Positions 35,139 through 44,300 of a stretch of 64,000 nt of DNA are shown in pieces. Below the pieces are notes generated by a model. It searched no databases and was not told where the DNA came from. It saw only the letters and a list, made by a program, of their open reading frames with translations. How positions within the stretch are numbered: position 1 is the stretch's first letter; every line of letters starts with the position of its first letter. Position numbers and translations under genes: made by a program. Source of the stretch: Sedimenticola hydrogenitrophicus (GTDB lineage Bacteria > Pseudomonadota > Gammaproteobacteria > Chromatiales > Chromatiaceae); NCBI RefSeq assembly GCF_029017505.1, contig NZ_JAQGEI010000024.1, positions 1-64,000 on the forward strand, given 5' to 3'.

Positions 35139-35577
35139 ATATGGCGAGGCGGTGCGAGTGATCCGCAACGTGCGCAACGACGGCACCTATCCCGGCGAGC
35201 CGACCGGCCGCCTGTTGGTGCGTCGTGGCAGCGTCGGTTATGTGCGTGATGTCGGTACCTTCCTGCAGGATCAGATTGTCTACTCGGTGGATTTCATCGA
35301 CAGCCAATGCATGGTGGGTTGCCGGGAGCCGGAGTTGCAGTTGGCCAGCGATCCCTGGGTGCCGACCCGTTTCGAATTCAGGGACAAGGTCACGCCGCGC
35401 ATGCCGCTGGCCATTCAGGGTGAGGTGATTGCCCGGCCCGGCGATTCCGGCGAAGTGGAAAAGGTCCTGCGCGAGCAGGAGAACGGCCCGGCCTATCATG
35501 TCCGTTTCAGTGGCCGTACCCTGCAGGTTCCGGAGTGTGCGCTCGACTTGCTGCAGGGCGAACCCGAGGAGGCCTGA
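35122..35577 (+). CDS. nifZ: NifZ, P-cluster maturation protein
   Basis: 151 residues: MRPRFEYGEAVRVIRNVRNDGTYPG, then RGSVGYVRDVGTFLQDQIVYSV. NifZ helps form the second P-cluster of the MoFe protein. A further SH3-like half (PLAIQGEVIARPGDSGEV) is visible. The stop overlaps the nifM start (TGATG). Confidence 0.95.
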   Translation: MRPRFEYGEAVRVIRNVRNDGTYPGEPTGRLLVRRGSVGYVRDVGTFLQDQIVYSVDFIDSQCMVGCREPELQLASDPWVPTRFEFRDKVTPRMPLAIQGEVIARPGDSGEVEKVLREQENGPAYHVRFSGRTLQVPECALDLLQGEPEEA

Positions 35578-36503
35578 TGAGCGGTTCCGACAGGCAACCC
35601 GATAGCGGCCCCGCGTTCAGCTACCATCTGCTGCGCAACGCCTTGCACGGTTTCGGCAGGAACCTGGCGCAACTGGCGCCGGAGGAGTATCGCCGGGTGC
35701 ATGACCAGGCGCTCAAGAGCTTTGACCTGGAGTCGCGGGTACTGGCAGCGGACGAGGCCCGGGGAGTGGTTGTTTCCGGGGCGTTGCTGGATGCCTCGCT
35801 GGCGCAGTTGTTGTCGCGCTATGCCAGCCGGGAGGAGTATCTCCAGGACCTGGAGGTCAATAGCCTGGACGAGGCCGGATTGCGTCGCGCCCTGCATCGG
35901 GAGCTGCTGTTCGACGCGGTTCTGCAACGGGTCGCCGCCGCCAGCCCCGGGGTCAGCGACCTCGATGTCGGCCTGTTCTACGAGATGCATCGGGAACGCT
36001 TCGAGGCCCCGGAACAGCGGGTGGCGCGGCATATCCTGATCACGGTGAATGCCGAATTCCCGGAAAATACCCGCGCCGCGGCCTGCGCCCGGATGGAGCA
36101 GCTGGTCGAGAAGTTGTCCGGGCGGGTGAACCGGTTCCCCGATTTCGCCAGGCGTTACTCCGAGTGCCCGACCGCCATGCAGGGGGGCGCGCTGGGTGAT
36201 GTCAGGCCGGGGCAGCTGTATGCCGAGCTGGACGCCATGCTGTTCAGTATGCAGGCGCGGGAGATCAGCCCGATTATCGAGACGGAGATGGGTTTTCATA
36301 TCCTGCTGTGTGAAAAGATCAAGCCGGGCAAGCGTGTGTCGCTGGCCCGGGCGCAGGCGCGGATTCGCCAGCTGCTCCAGGAGCGCCACCGGCTCAACCG
36401 TCAGAAGGCGTGGCTGGCCGCCTTGCCGGAGCGGGACCCTGCACACCTGAGCGAAACTCCGGCGCCGAGGCCGCTACCCGGGGACCGGCATATCCGGTCA
36501 TGA
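35577..36503 (+). CDS. nifM: NifM, parvulin-type peptidyl-prolyl isomerase for NifH
   Basis: 308 residues. A helical N-terminal half is followed by a parvulin domain (about 155-270) with VARHILITV, FPDFARRYSECPT, GGALGDVRPGQLYAELD and METEMGFHILLCEK-like motifs (ETEMGFHILLCEKI). NifM is needed to fold the iron protein. Starts at a TGATG overlap with nifZ. Confidence 0.94.
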   Translation: MSGSDRQPDSGPAFSYHLLRNALHGFGRNLAQLAPEEYRRVHDQALKSFDLESRVLAADEARGVVVSGALLDASLAQLLSRYASREEYLQDLEVNSLDEAGLRRALHRELLFDAVLQRVAAASPGVSDLDVGLFYEMHRERFEAPEQRVARHILITVNAEFPENTRAAACARMEQLVEKLSGRVNRFPDFARRYSECPTAMQGGALGDVRPGQLYAELDAMLFSMQAREISPIIETEMGFHILLCEKIKPGKRVSLARAQARIRQLLQERHRLNRQKAWLAALPERDPAHLSETPAPRPLPGDRHIRS

Positions 36504-36526
36504 GCCGTATTCAACCATGCCCATAT

Positions 36527-36637
36527 TGAATGGCACTGACTCGAATGTAGGCTCAAATGTAGGGTGGGTTAGGCGCGTTGTTTGCGCCGTAACCCACCCT
36601 ACATTGGATACGAATCCGCTTAAGTCAGTGCCATTCA
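36527..36637. repeat. nested palindromic repeats between nifM and clpX
   Basis: Outer arms TGAATGGCACTGACT and complement enclose a TAGGGTGGGTTAGGCGC palindrome; one family inserted into another. Confidence 0.8.
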
Positions 36638-36688
36638 TGCCCGTATTCAAACATGGCAGCGTCACTGCTGCCCGGAGAGGTGAAGCCC

Positions 36689-37972
36689 GTGAGTCAGCTA
36701 AAAGCGCACTGTTCATTCTGTGGTCAGGAGCAGAGTCCGGACCTTCCGCTGATCGCCGGTGAAGAGGGGCACATCTGCGAGGAGTGTGTCCGCCTGGCCT
36801 CCCAGGTGGTCGGCAGCTGGGGACGCAAGCGGGCGGCCGCCAAGCCGTTGCAGAACCTGCTCAAGCCGGTCGAACTCAAGGCGCAACTGGACCGCTATAT
36901 CATCGGTCAGGATCTGGCCAAGGAGACCCTGGCGGTCGCGGTCTATAACCATTTCAAACGGCTGAGCATGGAGCAGGCGGGCCCGAAGATGCCGGTCTGC
37001 AACCCGGATGTGGAGATCGAAAAATCCAACATCCTGCTGCTCGGCCCCTCCGGCACCGGCAAGACCCTGCTGGCCAGTACCCTGGCGCGTATCGTCGGCG
37101 TGCCCATCGTGATTGCCGATGCCACCACCCTGACCCAGGCCGGTTATGTGGGGGATGACGTGGAGAGTATCCTGGCACGCCTGGTGGACAGCGCCGAGGG
37201 TAACCTGGAGCTGGCGGAGTGGGGGATCGTCTACATCGACGAGATCGACAAGCTGGCCCGTGCCGGCGAGTCATCCCACGGCACCCGCGACGTCTCCGGC
37301 GAGGGAGTGCAGCAGGCGTTGCTGAAACTGGTGGAAGGCGCCCGGGTCAAGCTGAGTGCCAACGGGGCGAAGGGGCAGGGGGGCGATCTGCTGCTGGATA
37401 CCCGCCATATCCTGTTCATCGCCGGCGGCGCCTTTGCCGGGATGGAGGGCCTGCTGGAGAAACGCCTGGGCAGCGGTGGCGGGGGGATCGGTTTCCATGC
37501 CGAACCCGCGGCCGCCGGCCCGGGGTATGACCCGTCCTGCCTGTTCGAGCAGGTACAGCCGGACGATCTGCGCCATTTCGGCCTGATTCCCGAGTTCATC
37601 GGCCGCTTTCCCGTCATCACGGCACTGCATGACCTGGATGAGTCGGCGCTGCTGCGGATTCTCACCGAACCGCGCAACGCCCTGATCCGCCAGTACCAGC
37701 GGCTGTTCGAGTACGAGGGGGTCGCGCTGGAGTTTACCGCGGAGGCGTTGCGCCTGATCGCCCGCCAGGCGATCGAACGCGGCACCGGGGCGCGCGGACT
37801 GCGGGCTGTCCTGGAGGGGCTGTTGCGCAGGATCATGTATGAAATACCGTCGATCCCCGGCGTCACCGGGTGCCGGGTGGATGAACAGGTGGTACTGGGA
37901 ACCGGGGAGCCCACCCTTGTCGCGGATCCGGATATCCCCAGGGAGCTGGTCGGGGAGGCCGCGGGGCGCTGA
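36689..37972 (+). CDS. clpX: nif-associated ClpX paralogue
   Basis: 427 residues from GTG 36689 (MSQLKAHCSFCG) behind GGAGAGG; an ATG at 36653 would add 12 residues. It has a zinc-binding domain (Cys8, Cys11, Cys30, Cys33), Walker A GPSGTGKT, Walker B IVYIDEIDK and sensor motifs with GTGARGLR. AAA+ unfoldase that works with ClpP. It follows nifM as in Azotobacter, where the nif ClpX is distinct from the housekeeping one. A role in degrading or remodelling Nif proteins is inference. The core RYF pore region cannot be judged reliably by eye. Confidence 0.92.
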   Translation: MSQLKAHCSFCGQEQSPDLPLIAGEEGHICEECVRLASQVVGSWGRKRAAAKPLQNLLKPVELKAQLDRYIIGQDLAKETLAVAVYNHFKRLSMEQAGPKMPVCNPDVEIEKSNILLLGPSGTGKTLLASTLARIVGVPIVIADATTLTQAGYVGDDVESILARLVDSAEGNLELAEWGIVYIDEIDKLARAGESSHGTRDVSGEGVQQALLKLVEGARVKLSANGAKGQGGDLLLDTRHILFIAGGAFAGMEGLLEKRLGSGGGGIGFHAEPAAAGPGYDPSCLFEQVQPDDLRHFGLIPEFIGRFPVITALHDLDESALLRILTEPRNALIRQYQRLFEYEGVALEFTAEALRLIARQAIERGTGARGLRAVLEGLLRRIMYEIPSIPGVTGCRVDEQVVLGTGEPTLVADPDIPRELVGEAAGR

Positions 37973-38107
37973 TCCCGGGTGGCTTCTTCCCAAGGATGGC
38001 GGGGCGTGGCGATCCGCGCTCCGTTTGCCGCCCGTACCGCCGACCGCCGTTCTGTCCAGACCGCCGGCTCTATTCCATCCGCTGCGCAATCGGCGTATAA
38101 GGGCGCC

Positions 38108-38956
38108 ATGAAAATTCCTAAAAGAATCCAGCCCTTGGTCGACGACGGCCTGGTGGATGAGGTGATCCGCCCGCTGATGAGCGGCAAGGAGGCCGCCGTC
38201 TATGTGGTGCGATGCGGTGGCGAAACCCGTTGTGCCAAGGTATACAAGGAGGCGGACAAACGCAGCTTCAAGCAGGCGGCGCAATACCAGGAGGGCCGCA
38301 AGGTGCGCAATAGCCGCCGCGCCCGGGCGATGGAGAAGGGCTCCCGGTTCGGCCGCGATGAACAGGAGCGGATCTGGCAGAGTGCCGAGGTGGATGCGCT
38401 CTATTGCCTGGCGCGTGCCGGGGTACGTGTCCCGCAACCCTTTGGCTGCTTCGACGGCGTCCTGCTGATGGAGCTGATAACCGATCATGAGGGGCAGGTG
38501 GCGCCGCGCCTGAACGATCTGTCGATGTCCGCGGCGGAGGCGCGGGAGGGCCATGCGATCATCATGCGCTACGTGGTGCGCATGCTCTGTGCCGGACTGG
38601 TACACGGTGATCTGTCGGAATTCAATGTCCTGGTGGATGCGTCCGGTCCGGTGATTATCGACCTGCCGCAGGCGGTGAATGCGGCGGCCAACAACAACGC
38701 CCAGGGGATGCTGGAACGGGATGTGAACAGCATCACCGGCTACTACGCCCGGTACGCCCCCGACTTGCTGGAGAGCCAGTACGCCAAAGAGATCTGGGCA
38801 CTGTACGAAAATGGCCGGTTACACCCGGAGGTGCCGCTCACCGGCCGCTTCGAGGCGTCCGAGCAGATCGCCGATGTGGTTGCCGTACTGGATGAAATCA
38901 ACGCGGCACGGGTCGAGGAGCAATCCCGCCGGGAACGCCTGCGCGAGGCGGGTTGA
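38108..38956 (+). CDS. RIO1-like protein kinase (PA4780 family)
   Basis: 282 residues with kinase motifs of the RIO type: GKEAAVYVV (ATP loop), CAKVYKE (lysine), LVHGDLSEFNVLV (catalytic loop) and VIIDLPQAV (metal-binding). Substrate unknown. It lies after clpX with a 135-bp gap and is probably not part of the nif system; the open frame upstream (to 37979) looks non-coding. Confidence 0.9.
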   Translation: MKIPKRIQPLVDDGLVDEVIRPLMSGKEAAVYVVRCGGETRCAKVYKEADKRSFKQAAQYQEGRKVRNSRRARAMEKGSRFGRDEQERIWQSAEVDALYCLARAGVRVPQPFGCFDGVLLMELITDHEGQVAPRLNDLSMSAAEAREGHAIIMRYVVRMLCAGLVHGDLSEFNVLVDASGPVIIDLPQAVNAAANNNAQGMLERDVNSITGYYARYAPDLLESQYAKEIWALYENGRLHPEVPLTGRFEASEQIADVVAVLDEINAARVEEQSRRERLREAG

Positions 38957-39031
38957 TTACGACTCCCGGATCGCGGATGCGTAGCCGGTCGGGCGAGCTT
39001 GTAGCACCGTAACCCAACAAAATCCGAGTTC

Positions 39032-39105
39032 GTAGGGTGGGTTAGCGGCGCATAGGCACCCCACTTCCAGACCACGACAATAGCCGGGCGCCGCGTAACC
39101 CACCG
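39032..39105. repeat. TAGGGTGGGTTAGCGGCGC palindromic repeat
   Basis: Right arm GGCGCCGCGTAACCCACCG. Fills part of the 355-bp gap between the kinase gene and the NosL-type operon; the rest holds the FNR-type promoter. Confidence 0.75.
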
Positions 39106-39207
39106 TTTTCCCAACCCGCCGCGACCGCCACAAAAACAGGTCATATGACCTGATTGAAGCGCCCCCCTGTGGCATATCACACGATCAAAAACTCTATATT
39201 TATCAAA

Positions 39208-39241
39208 TTGATGGTTATCAGAAACGATTGACGGTTATCAA
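39208..39241 (+). promoter_or_regulatory. two tandem FNR/Dnr-type boxes
   Basis: TTGATGGTTATCAG (39208-39221) and TTGACGGTTATCAA (39228-39241), each one base from TTGAT-N4-ATCAA and 20 bp apart centre to centre. A TAGATT -10 element at 39265-39270 puts the second box at about -42, the class II position for activation. Confidence 0.75.
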
Positions 39242-39311
39242 TGTCCAGCGGTTTCGCCAGTCGGTAGATTAACCCTCAACCTGTGTTGATGCGGCCACCG
39301 AACCTCCCTCT

Positions 39312-39614
39312 ATGCGTAAGTCAGATCCTCTCCTGTCGCTCTTCGCCCTGTTGGCGGGGCTGTTCCTGTGGACGCTGGCCGGCAGCACGCGCTCCCCGCA
39401 GGTGGCGGCGGAGCGGCTCGACCCTGTCCGGCGGCTGGTGAGCGAGCTGGGCCTGAGCGATCCGGCGCTGTTTACCGAGGCCCGCTACACCCGGCACCTC
39501 TCCCAGGCCGACCTGCACTCGGCCTTCCAGGATCACCCGATGGCGCTGGAGCACTTCCCCAGCGGCTCGCTGCTGGCGCCGCCACGCCCGGGGGCTCACG
39601 GGAGGGGCGAGTGA
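39312..39614 (+). CDS. small exported/membrane-anchored protein, first gene of the NosL-type operon
   Basis: 100 residues with an N-terminal membrane segment (about 7-24) and a hydrophilic periplasmic part ending in Pro/Gly-rich residues. No family recognised. The stop overlaps the start of the permease gene by one base (TGATG), so the two are coupled. It is the first gene behind the FNR-type boxes. Confidence 0.65.
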   Translation: MRKSDPLLSLFALLAGLFLWTLAGSTRSPQVAAERLDPVRRLVSELGLSDPALFTEARYTRHLSQADLHSAFQDHPMALEHFPSGSLLAPPRPGAHGRGE

Positions 39615-40744
39615 TGGGATGGCTGCGGCGCCAGCGCTACCTGCTGGATTTCATCCTCGCCTCGCTGCTGCGGCGCAAGGGCAAGAACCTGGGCCTGCTG
39701 CTGGTCTACAGCCTGATCGTCTTCATGCTCGCCTCGGTGATGCTGTTCACCCATGCCCTGAAGCGGGAGATGGGGCTGGTGCTGCAGGCGTCGCCGGAGA
39801 TCATCCTGCAGCGCATCGAGGCCGGCCGCCATGCCCTGATCCCGGAGGATTATTTGCAAAAGATCGGGCGCCTGCGCGGGGTGACGGCACGCAAGGGGCG
39901 GCTGTGGGGCTATTTCTACGATCCGGCGGTGCGGGCCAACTACACCCTGATGGTGGCGCCGGAGAGGCGGCTGGCGGATAGCGAGGTGATCATCGGCAGC
40001 GCCATCGCCCGCACCCGGGGCATCGGCCCGGGGGACTACCTCACCTTCCGCGCCCACGACGGGGAGGCCTACAGTTTCCGGGTCAGGGAGCTGCTGGCGA
40101 GCGATACGGAGCTGTTCAGCGCCGACCTGGTGCTGATGTCGGAACGCGCCTTCCGGATCAGCCAGGGCGTCACCGAGGGCTGGTACACCGATATCGTGCT
40201 GTCGGTGAGCAACCCCCTGGAGCTGGAGAAGATCGCCGAGAAGCTCACCCTGCGCCTGCCGGACACCCGGCCGATCCTGCGCGAGGAGATCCTGCGCACC
40301 TACGACGCCATCTTCTCCTGGCGCCAGGGGATCCTGTTCGTGCTGCTGCTGGGAGCGATCCTGGCATTTGTCATCTTCGCCTGGGACAAGGCCTCGGGCC
40401 TGAGCGCGGAGGAGCGACGCGAGATCGGCATCCTCAAGGCGGTCGGCTGGGAGACCGGCGATGTGCTGCGGATGAAGTTCTGGGAGGGTGCCATCCTCTC
40501 CCTGATGGCGTTCCTGCTCGGCTACCTGCTGGCCTACCTGCATGTGTTCCACGCCTCGGCCAGCCTGTTCGAACCGGTGCTGAAGGGCTGGGCGGTGCTC
40601 TACCCCGCCTTTCGCCTCACCCCGGTGATCGATGGACTGCAGGTCGCCACGCTGTTTTTCTTCAGCGTGTTTCCCTACGTGGTGGCCACCATCATTCCGA
40701 TCTGGCAGGTGTCGGTGACCGATCCCGATGCGGTGATGAGGTAG
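39614..40744 (+). CDS. ABC transporter permease, FtsX/MacB type
   Basis: 376 residues. One membrane segment near residues 25-45, a large periplasmic domain (about 50-230), then three membrane segments (about 240-262, 295-320, 340-368): the FtsX/LolC plan. The cytoplasmic loop AEERREIGILKAVGWETGDVLRMKF is typical of this class. Such transporters act on periplasmic substrates rather than pumping solutes. Partner ATPase follows four bases later. Context suggests a role in copper-site assembly. Confidence 0.9.
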   Translation: MGWLRRQRYLLDFILASLLRRKGKNLGLLLVYSLIVFMLASVMLFTHALKREMGLVLQASPEIILQRIEAGRHALIPEDYLQKIGRLRGVTARKGRLWGYFYDPAVRANYTLMVAPERRLADSEVIIGSAIARTRGIGPGDYLTFRAHDGEAYSFRVRELLASDTELFSADLVLMSERAFRISQGVTEGWYTDIVLSVSNPLELEKIAEKLTLRLPDTRPILREEILRTYDAIFSWRQGILFVLLLGAILAFVIFAWDKASGLSAEERREIGILKAVGWETGDVLRMKFWEGAILSLMAFLLGYLLAYLHVFHASASLFEPVLKGWAVLYPAFRLTPVIDGLQVATLFFFSVFPYVVATIIPIWQVSVTDPDAVMR

Positions 40745-40748
40745 GCCC

Positions 40749-41426
40749 ATGCGCATTGTCCTGGAGGATGTACACAAGGTGTTCAACCAGGGGCGCCCCA
40801 ACGCCCACGAGGCGATCCGCGGCGTCTCCCTGAGCATCGAGCCGAACCGGGTCACCTGTCTCAAGGGGGCCAGCGGATCGGGCAAGAGCACCCTGCTCTC
40901 CATGATCGGCTGCCTGTCGCGGCCCACCGCGGGGCGTATTCACCTGGGCGAGCGCCTGCTCTCCGGCCTGCCGGAGCGCTTTCTCACCGATATCCGCCGT
41001 CACACCTTCGGCTTCATCTTCCAGCAGTTCAACCTGATCAGCGGCCTGAGCGTGCTGGAGAACATCATGCTGCCGGCCTATCCCCTGGCGCCCGACCACC
41101 GCCAACTCACCGCCACGGCGAGCGCGCTGCTGGACCGCTTCGGCCTGGCGCACAAGGCGCGCAACCCGGTGCAGTGGCTGTCCGGCGGCGAGGCGCAACG
41201 GGTCGCCATCTGCCGCGCCCTGATCAATGATCCGCGGATTCTGATCGCCGACGAGCCGACCGCCAATCTCGACACCCGGCTCTCCCGCGACTTCATGGAA
41301 CAGATCCGCCGGCTGCGCGAGTCCGGCCGGACGGTGCTGATCACCAGCCACGACCCGGTGGTGTTCGACTCACCGGTGGTGGAGCGGGTGATCGAGCTGT
41401 GCGACGGCCGGGTGGTGGGAGGCTGA
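40749..41426 (+). CDS. ABC transporter ATPase, LolD/MacB type
   Basis: 225 residues with Walker A GASGSGKST, Q-loop FQQFNLIS, signature LSGGEAQRVAICRA and Walker B ILIADEPTANLD. It energises the preceding FtsX-type permease. Adjacent genes are two bases (next) and four bases (previous) away. Confidence 0.93.
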   Translation: MRIVLEDVHKVFNQGRPNAHEAIRGVSLSIEPNRVTCLKGASGSGKSTLLSMIGCLSRPTAGRIHLGERLLSGLPERFLTDIRRHTFGFIFQQFNLISGLSVLENIMLPAYPLAPDHRQLTATASALLDRFGLAHKARNPVQWLSGGEAQRVAICRALINDPRILIADEPTANLDTRLSRDFMEQIRRLRESGRTVLITSHDPVVFDSPVVERVIELCDGRVVGG

Positions 41427-41428
41427 CC

Positions 41429-42436
41429 ATGCTGCTCAACCCGGCCATCATGGCGCTGATCCTGGTCTCCGGCGTGGTGCTGTCGATGCTGCTGCTCGCC
41501 GCCGGTTTCGCCATTCAACTGCTGCGCCACTGGGATATCAGCAGCGGCAGCGAACGGCAACTGCGGCTGGAGCGGCGTACCTACCTGATCTCCACCCTGT
41601 TGGCCTGGGCGTTCGCCGCCGAGCTGGTGTCGCTGCTGCTGTTCGTCTACAACGCCGAGGCGATGTCGGGCCAGTTTGTCGGCGCCATGTGCGCCACCGG
41701 GGTGTTGAACGTCAATGCCTGGGGCTGGCCGACGCTGCTGCTGAAGATCGCCATTTTCTTCAGCGGCGCCAGCTGGCTGATCCTGAATGCGCTGGACAAC
41801 CGCGGCTATGACTACCCGCTGGTCCGCCTCAAGTACCGCCTGCTGTTGCTGATCGTGCCCCTGGTGGCAGTGGAGAGCGGGCTGCAGCTGCGCTATTTCC
41901 TGGAACTGCGCCCGGATGTCATCACCTCCTGTTGCGGCTCGCTGTTCTCCGCCAATGCACGGGGCGTGGCCGGGGAGGTGGCCGCGCTCTCCCCTGCGCT
42001 GGCGGTGTGGGGCCTGGCGATGTCCGGGGTGCTGGTGCTCGCCGCCGGCCTGCGCTTCCAGCGCACCCGCCGCGGTGGTCCGCTGTTCGGCCTGCTGGCG
42101 CTGCTGGCGTTCGGCATCGCCCTGGCGGCCATCGTGTCGGTGATCTCCCCCTACATCTACGCCCACCCCGAGCATCACTGCCCGTTCTGCATCCTCAAGT
42201 CCGGGCACGGCTTTGCCGGCTATCTGCTCTATATCCCGCTGTTCGCCGCCACCGCCTGGGCCCTGGGGGTGGCGGTGGTGGCGCCCTGGCGGCACATCCC
42301 CAGCCTGGACGCGGCGGTGGCGGACGGCGCGAGCCGGCTGGTGCGCCGCTCGCTGGGCATGTTCCTGCTGTTCTATCTGGCGGCCGGCTGGTTCGTCTAC
42401 AGCTCGCCCCTGGTGATGCAGGGGGTGTGGTGGTGA
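41429..42436 (+). CDS. polytopic membrane protein with CC and CxxC motifs
   Basis: 335 residues with about eight membrane segments. Possible metal or redox ligands are the Cys pair in TSCCGSLF (about 170) and EHHCPFCILKSGH (about 251-263), both near membrane boundaries. No characterised family recognised. The following gene overlaps it by 4 bp (GTGA). The cysteines and the thioredoxin-like partner suggest a thiol or copper relay across the membrane; this is inference. Confidence 0.75.
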   Translation: MLLNPAIMALILVSGVVLSMLLLAAGFAIQLLRHWDISSGSERQLRLERRTYLISTLLAWAFAAELVSLLLFVYNAEAMSGQFVGAMCATGVLNVNAWGWPTLLLKIAIFFSGASWLILNALDNRGYDYPLVRLKYRLLLLIVPLVAVESGLQLRYFLELRPDVITSCCGSLFSANARGVAGEVAALSPALAVWGLAMSGVLVLAAGLRFQRTRRGGPLFGLLALLAFGIALAAIVSVISPYIYAHPEHHCPFCILKSGHGFAGYLLYIPLFAATAWALGVAVVAPWRHIPSLDAAVADGASRLVRRSLGMFLLFYLAAGWFVYSSPLVMQGVWW

Positions 42437-42921
42437 CGCGCTGGTTGCCGTGGCTGCTGTGGCCGCTGTTGCTGACCGCCTGTGATGCCACGGACCGCCC
42501 ACTGGCTATCGGACAGGAGGTGCCCGCTGTCGATCTGGTGCGGTTCGCGGGAGGGACCGTGCAGTTTCCGGTTGCCTATCGGGGGCGCGTGCTGCTGATC
42601 CATTTTTGGGCCGACTGGTGTGCGCTCTGCCGGGAGGAGCTGCAGGAATCCGAACCGCTCTACCGGCGCTACCGCGACCGGGGGCTGGAGGTCCTAGCCA
42701 TCAATCTGCAGCAGCCTCGTGAAACGGTCCGCTCCTACTTGGCAGGTCTGGATATCAGTTACCCGGTATTGCTCGATAGCGGTGGCGAAATGTCCAGGCG
42801 CTACGGCGTCTCGGCGCTGCCGGTTATCTATCTCCTCGACCGGCGTGGCCGATTGCATGCGCGGATGCTGGGTGGCGCGTCCCCGGATCAGCTGGAACGA
42901 CTCGTCAGGAGTCTGCTGTAA
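42433..42921 (+). CDS. TlpA-like thioredoxin lipoprotein
   Basis: 162 residues from GTG 42433. A signal peptide with lipobox LLTAC (Cys17) is followed by a thioredoxin fold with the active site WADWCALC and a cis-Pro SALPVIY. It would sit in the periplasm, membrane-attached, and reduce cysteine pairs of copper- or haem-carrying partners, such as the two NosL-type proteins encoded next. Confidence 0.9.
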   Translation: MTRWLPWLLWPLLLTACDATDRPLAIGQEVPAVDLVRFAGGTVQFPVAYRGRVLLIHFWADWCALCREELQESEPLYRRYRDRGLEVLAINLQQPRETVRSYLAGLDISYPVLLDSGGEMSRRYGVSALPVIYLLDRRGRLHARMLGGASPDQLERLVRSLL

Positions 42922-43008
42922 ACGTATCAAGGGCCGGTCCGACCTGCGGTTTGGGTCCGGCGTTGTCAGATAACACCGCAGAGTTAGCGATTGATAGGGA
43001 GAGACGTA

Positions 43009-43689
43009 ATGTGTGAAGAGAAGATGCTGGATCGACGTGGCGTGTTGAAACTGCTGGCGGTGGCCGGTCTCGGCAGCCTGGCGGGGCCGGTGGTTGCCGG
43101 TCCCGGTGTCGGCGCCATGGTGCCGGGCAAAGGTTGGGTGAAAGCGTCCGGCGAGGCGTGTCAGGGGGACGGCACGCCGCTGCAGTTTATCCCGAAGAGG
43201 GCGCCGGATGCCGATCCGCTGGAGAACGAACTGGAGAAGTATCCCGCCTGCCCCTACTGCGGGATGAACCGCACCCAATGGCAGCACAGTCGCCACCTGG
43301 TCCAATACGACGACGACCTGGTGGACGGCACCTGCTCCATCCACTGCCTGGCCATCAGCCTGTCGCTCAATCTGGATCGCGGTCCCAAGGCGATCTATGC
43401 CGCTGATTTTGGTGCGGCCGATAAAGTCAAACCGTTGGTCAATGTGGATACGGCGACTTATCTGCTCGGCTCAAAACTCAAGGGCACCATGACTGCGAGT
43501 AGCAAGATGGCATTCGCTTCGGCGGAGGCGGCGCGCGCGGCCCAGGCGGAGCAGGGCGGGGAGTTGACCTCGTTCGACGAAGGGCTGAAGGCGGCCTACC
43601 TTGGCATGGCGCAGGATACGCTGATGATTCGCAAGCGCCGGGCAGAGAAAGTCAGGAAGATGATGCAGATGAAAAAGAGTGGCGGCTGA
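43009..43689 (+). CDS. NosL-family protein with Tat-type signal
   Basis: 226 residues from ATG 43009 (GGGAGAG upstream). The N terminus has DRRGVLKLLAVAGLG, a twin-arginine-like export signal. The NosL motif CPYCGMNR is at about residues 82-89, followed by a CSIHC pair (about 110-114) that could complete a copper site. NosL proteins are Cu(I) chaperones for nitrous oxide reductase. The basic tail after about residue 190 (IRKRRAEKVRKMMQMKK) is unusual. Confidence 0.82.
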   Translation: MCEEKMLDRRGVLKLLAVAGLGSLAGPVVAGPGVGAMVPGKGWVKASGEACQGDGTPLQFIPKRAPDADPLENELEKYPACPYCGMNRTQWQHSRHLVQYDDDLVDGTCSIHCLAISLSLNLDRGPKAIYAADFGAADKVKPLVNVDTATYLLGSKLKGTMTASSKMAFASAEAARAAQAEQGGELTSFDEGLKAAYLGMAQDTLMIRKRRAEKVRKMMQMKKSGG

Positions 43690-43753
43690 AGCGTAAGCCC
43701 GCGGCGGCCGGTTGTGACCGGCTGCCGCGCTAACCGGTATGTGGGGAAGTGAC

Positions 43754-44248
43754 ATGAAGTGGACGTCGAGAATTCTGGTAAGCGTGCTCCTGCTGCTGGG
43801 TGTGCCGCCCGTGTTGTCGGGGCCGGTGGAGATAGCGCCGCCCCGGGCGGACGACACCTGCCCGGTGTGCGGCATGTTCGTCGCCAAGTATCCGGCCTGG
43901 GTGGCCAGCGTGCGCTATCGCGACGGCCACCTGCACCATTTCGATGGCGCCAAGGACCTGTTCAAGTATCTGCTGGACCTGGCACGCTGGGCACCGGGAC
44001 ACCGCAGCGAGGAGATCGACACCATCGGTGTGACCGAGTACTACACCCTGGGTCGCATCGATGCCGGGTCGGCCTGGTTCGTGATCGGCTCGGACGTGCT
44101 CGGTCCCATGGGGCACGAGCTGATCCCGCTGGAGACCCGGGAGGACGCCGAGGAGTTCCTGCGTGATCACCGCGGGGTTAGGATCCTGCGCCGGAACGAG
44201 GTGACGGCGGAGCTGCTGGAGAGGCTTGACCACGGGGTGTTCGAGTAG
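43754..44248 (+). CDS. nosL: NosL, copper chaperone-like protein
   Basis: 164 residues from ATG 43754 with GGGGAAG upstream. Signal peptide (about 1-22), then TCPVCGMFVAKYP, the Cu(I)-binding NosL motif, and a conserved FDGAKDLFKYLLD segment. It lacks an obvious lipobox, unlike many NosL. Last gene of the operon; it converges on the PilJ-N-type gene. Supports a copper-delivery function for the whole set. Confidence 0.88.
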   Translation: MKWTSRILVSVLLLLGVPPVLSGPVEIAPPRADDTCPVCGMFVAKYPAWVASVRYRDGHLHHFDGAKDLFKYLLDLARWAPGHRSEEIDTIGVTEYYTLGRIDAGSAWFVIGSDVLGPMGHELIPLETREDAEEFLRDHRGVRILRRNEVTAELLERLDHGVFE

Positions 44249-44300
44249 GGCTGGCGCGGCAGGGGAAGGCGGGCGCGGTCGAATCCGGCCGCGGTGCCGG

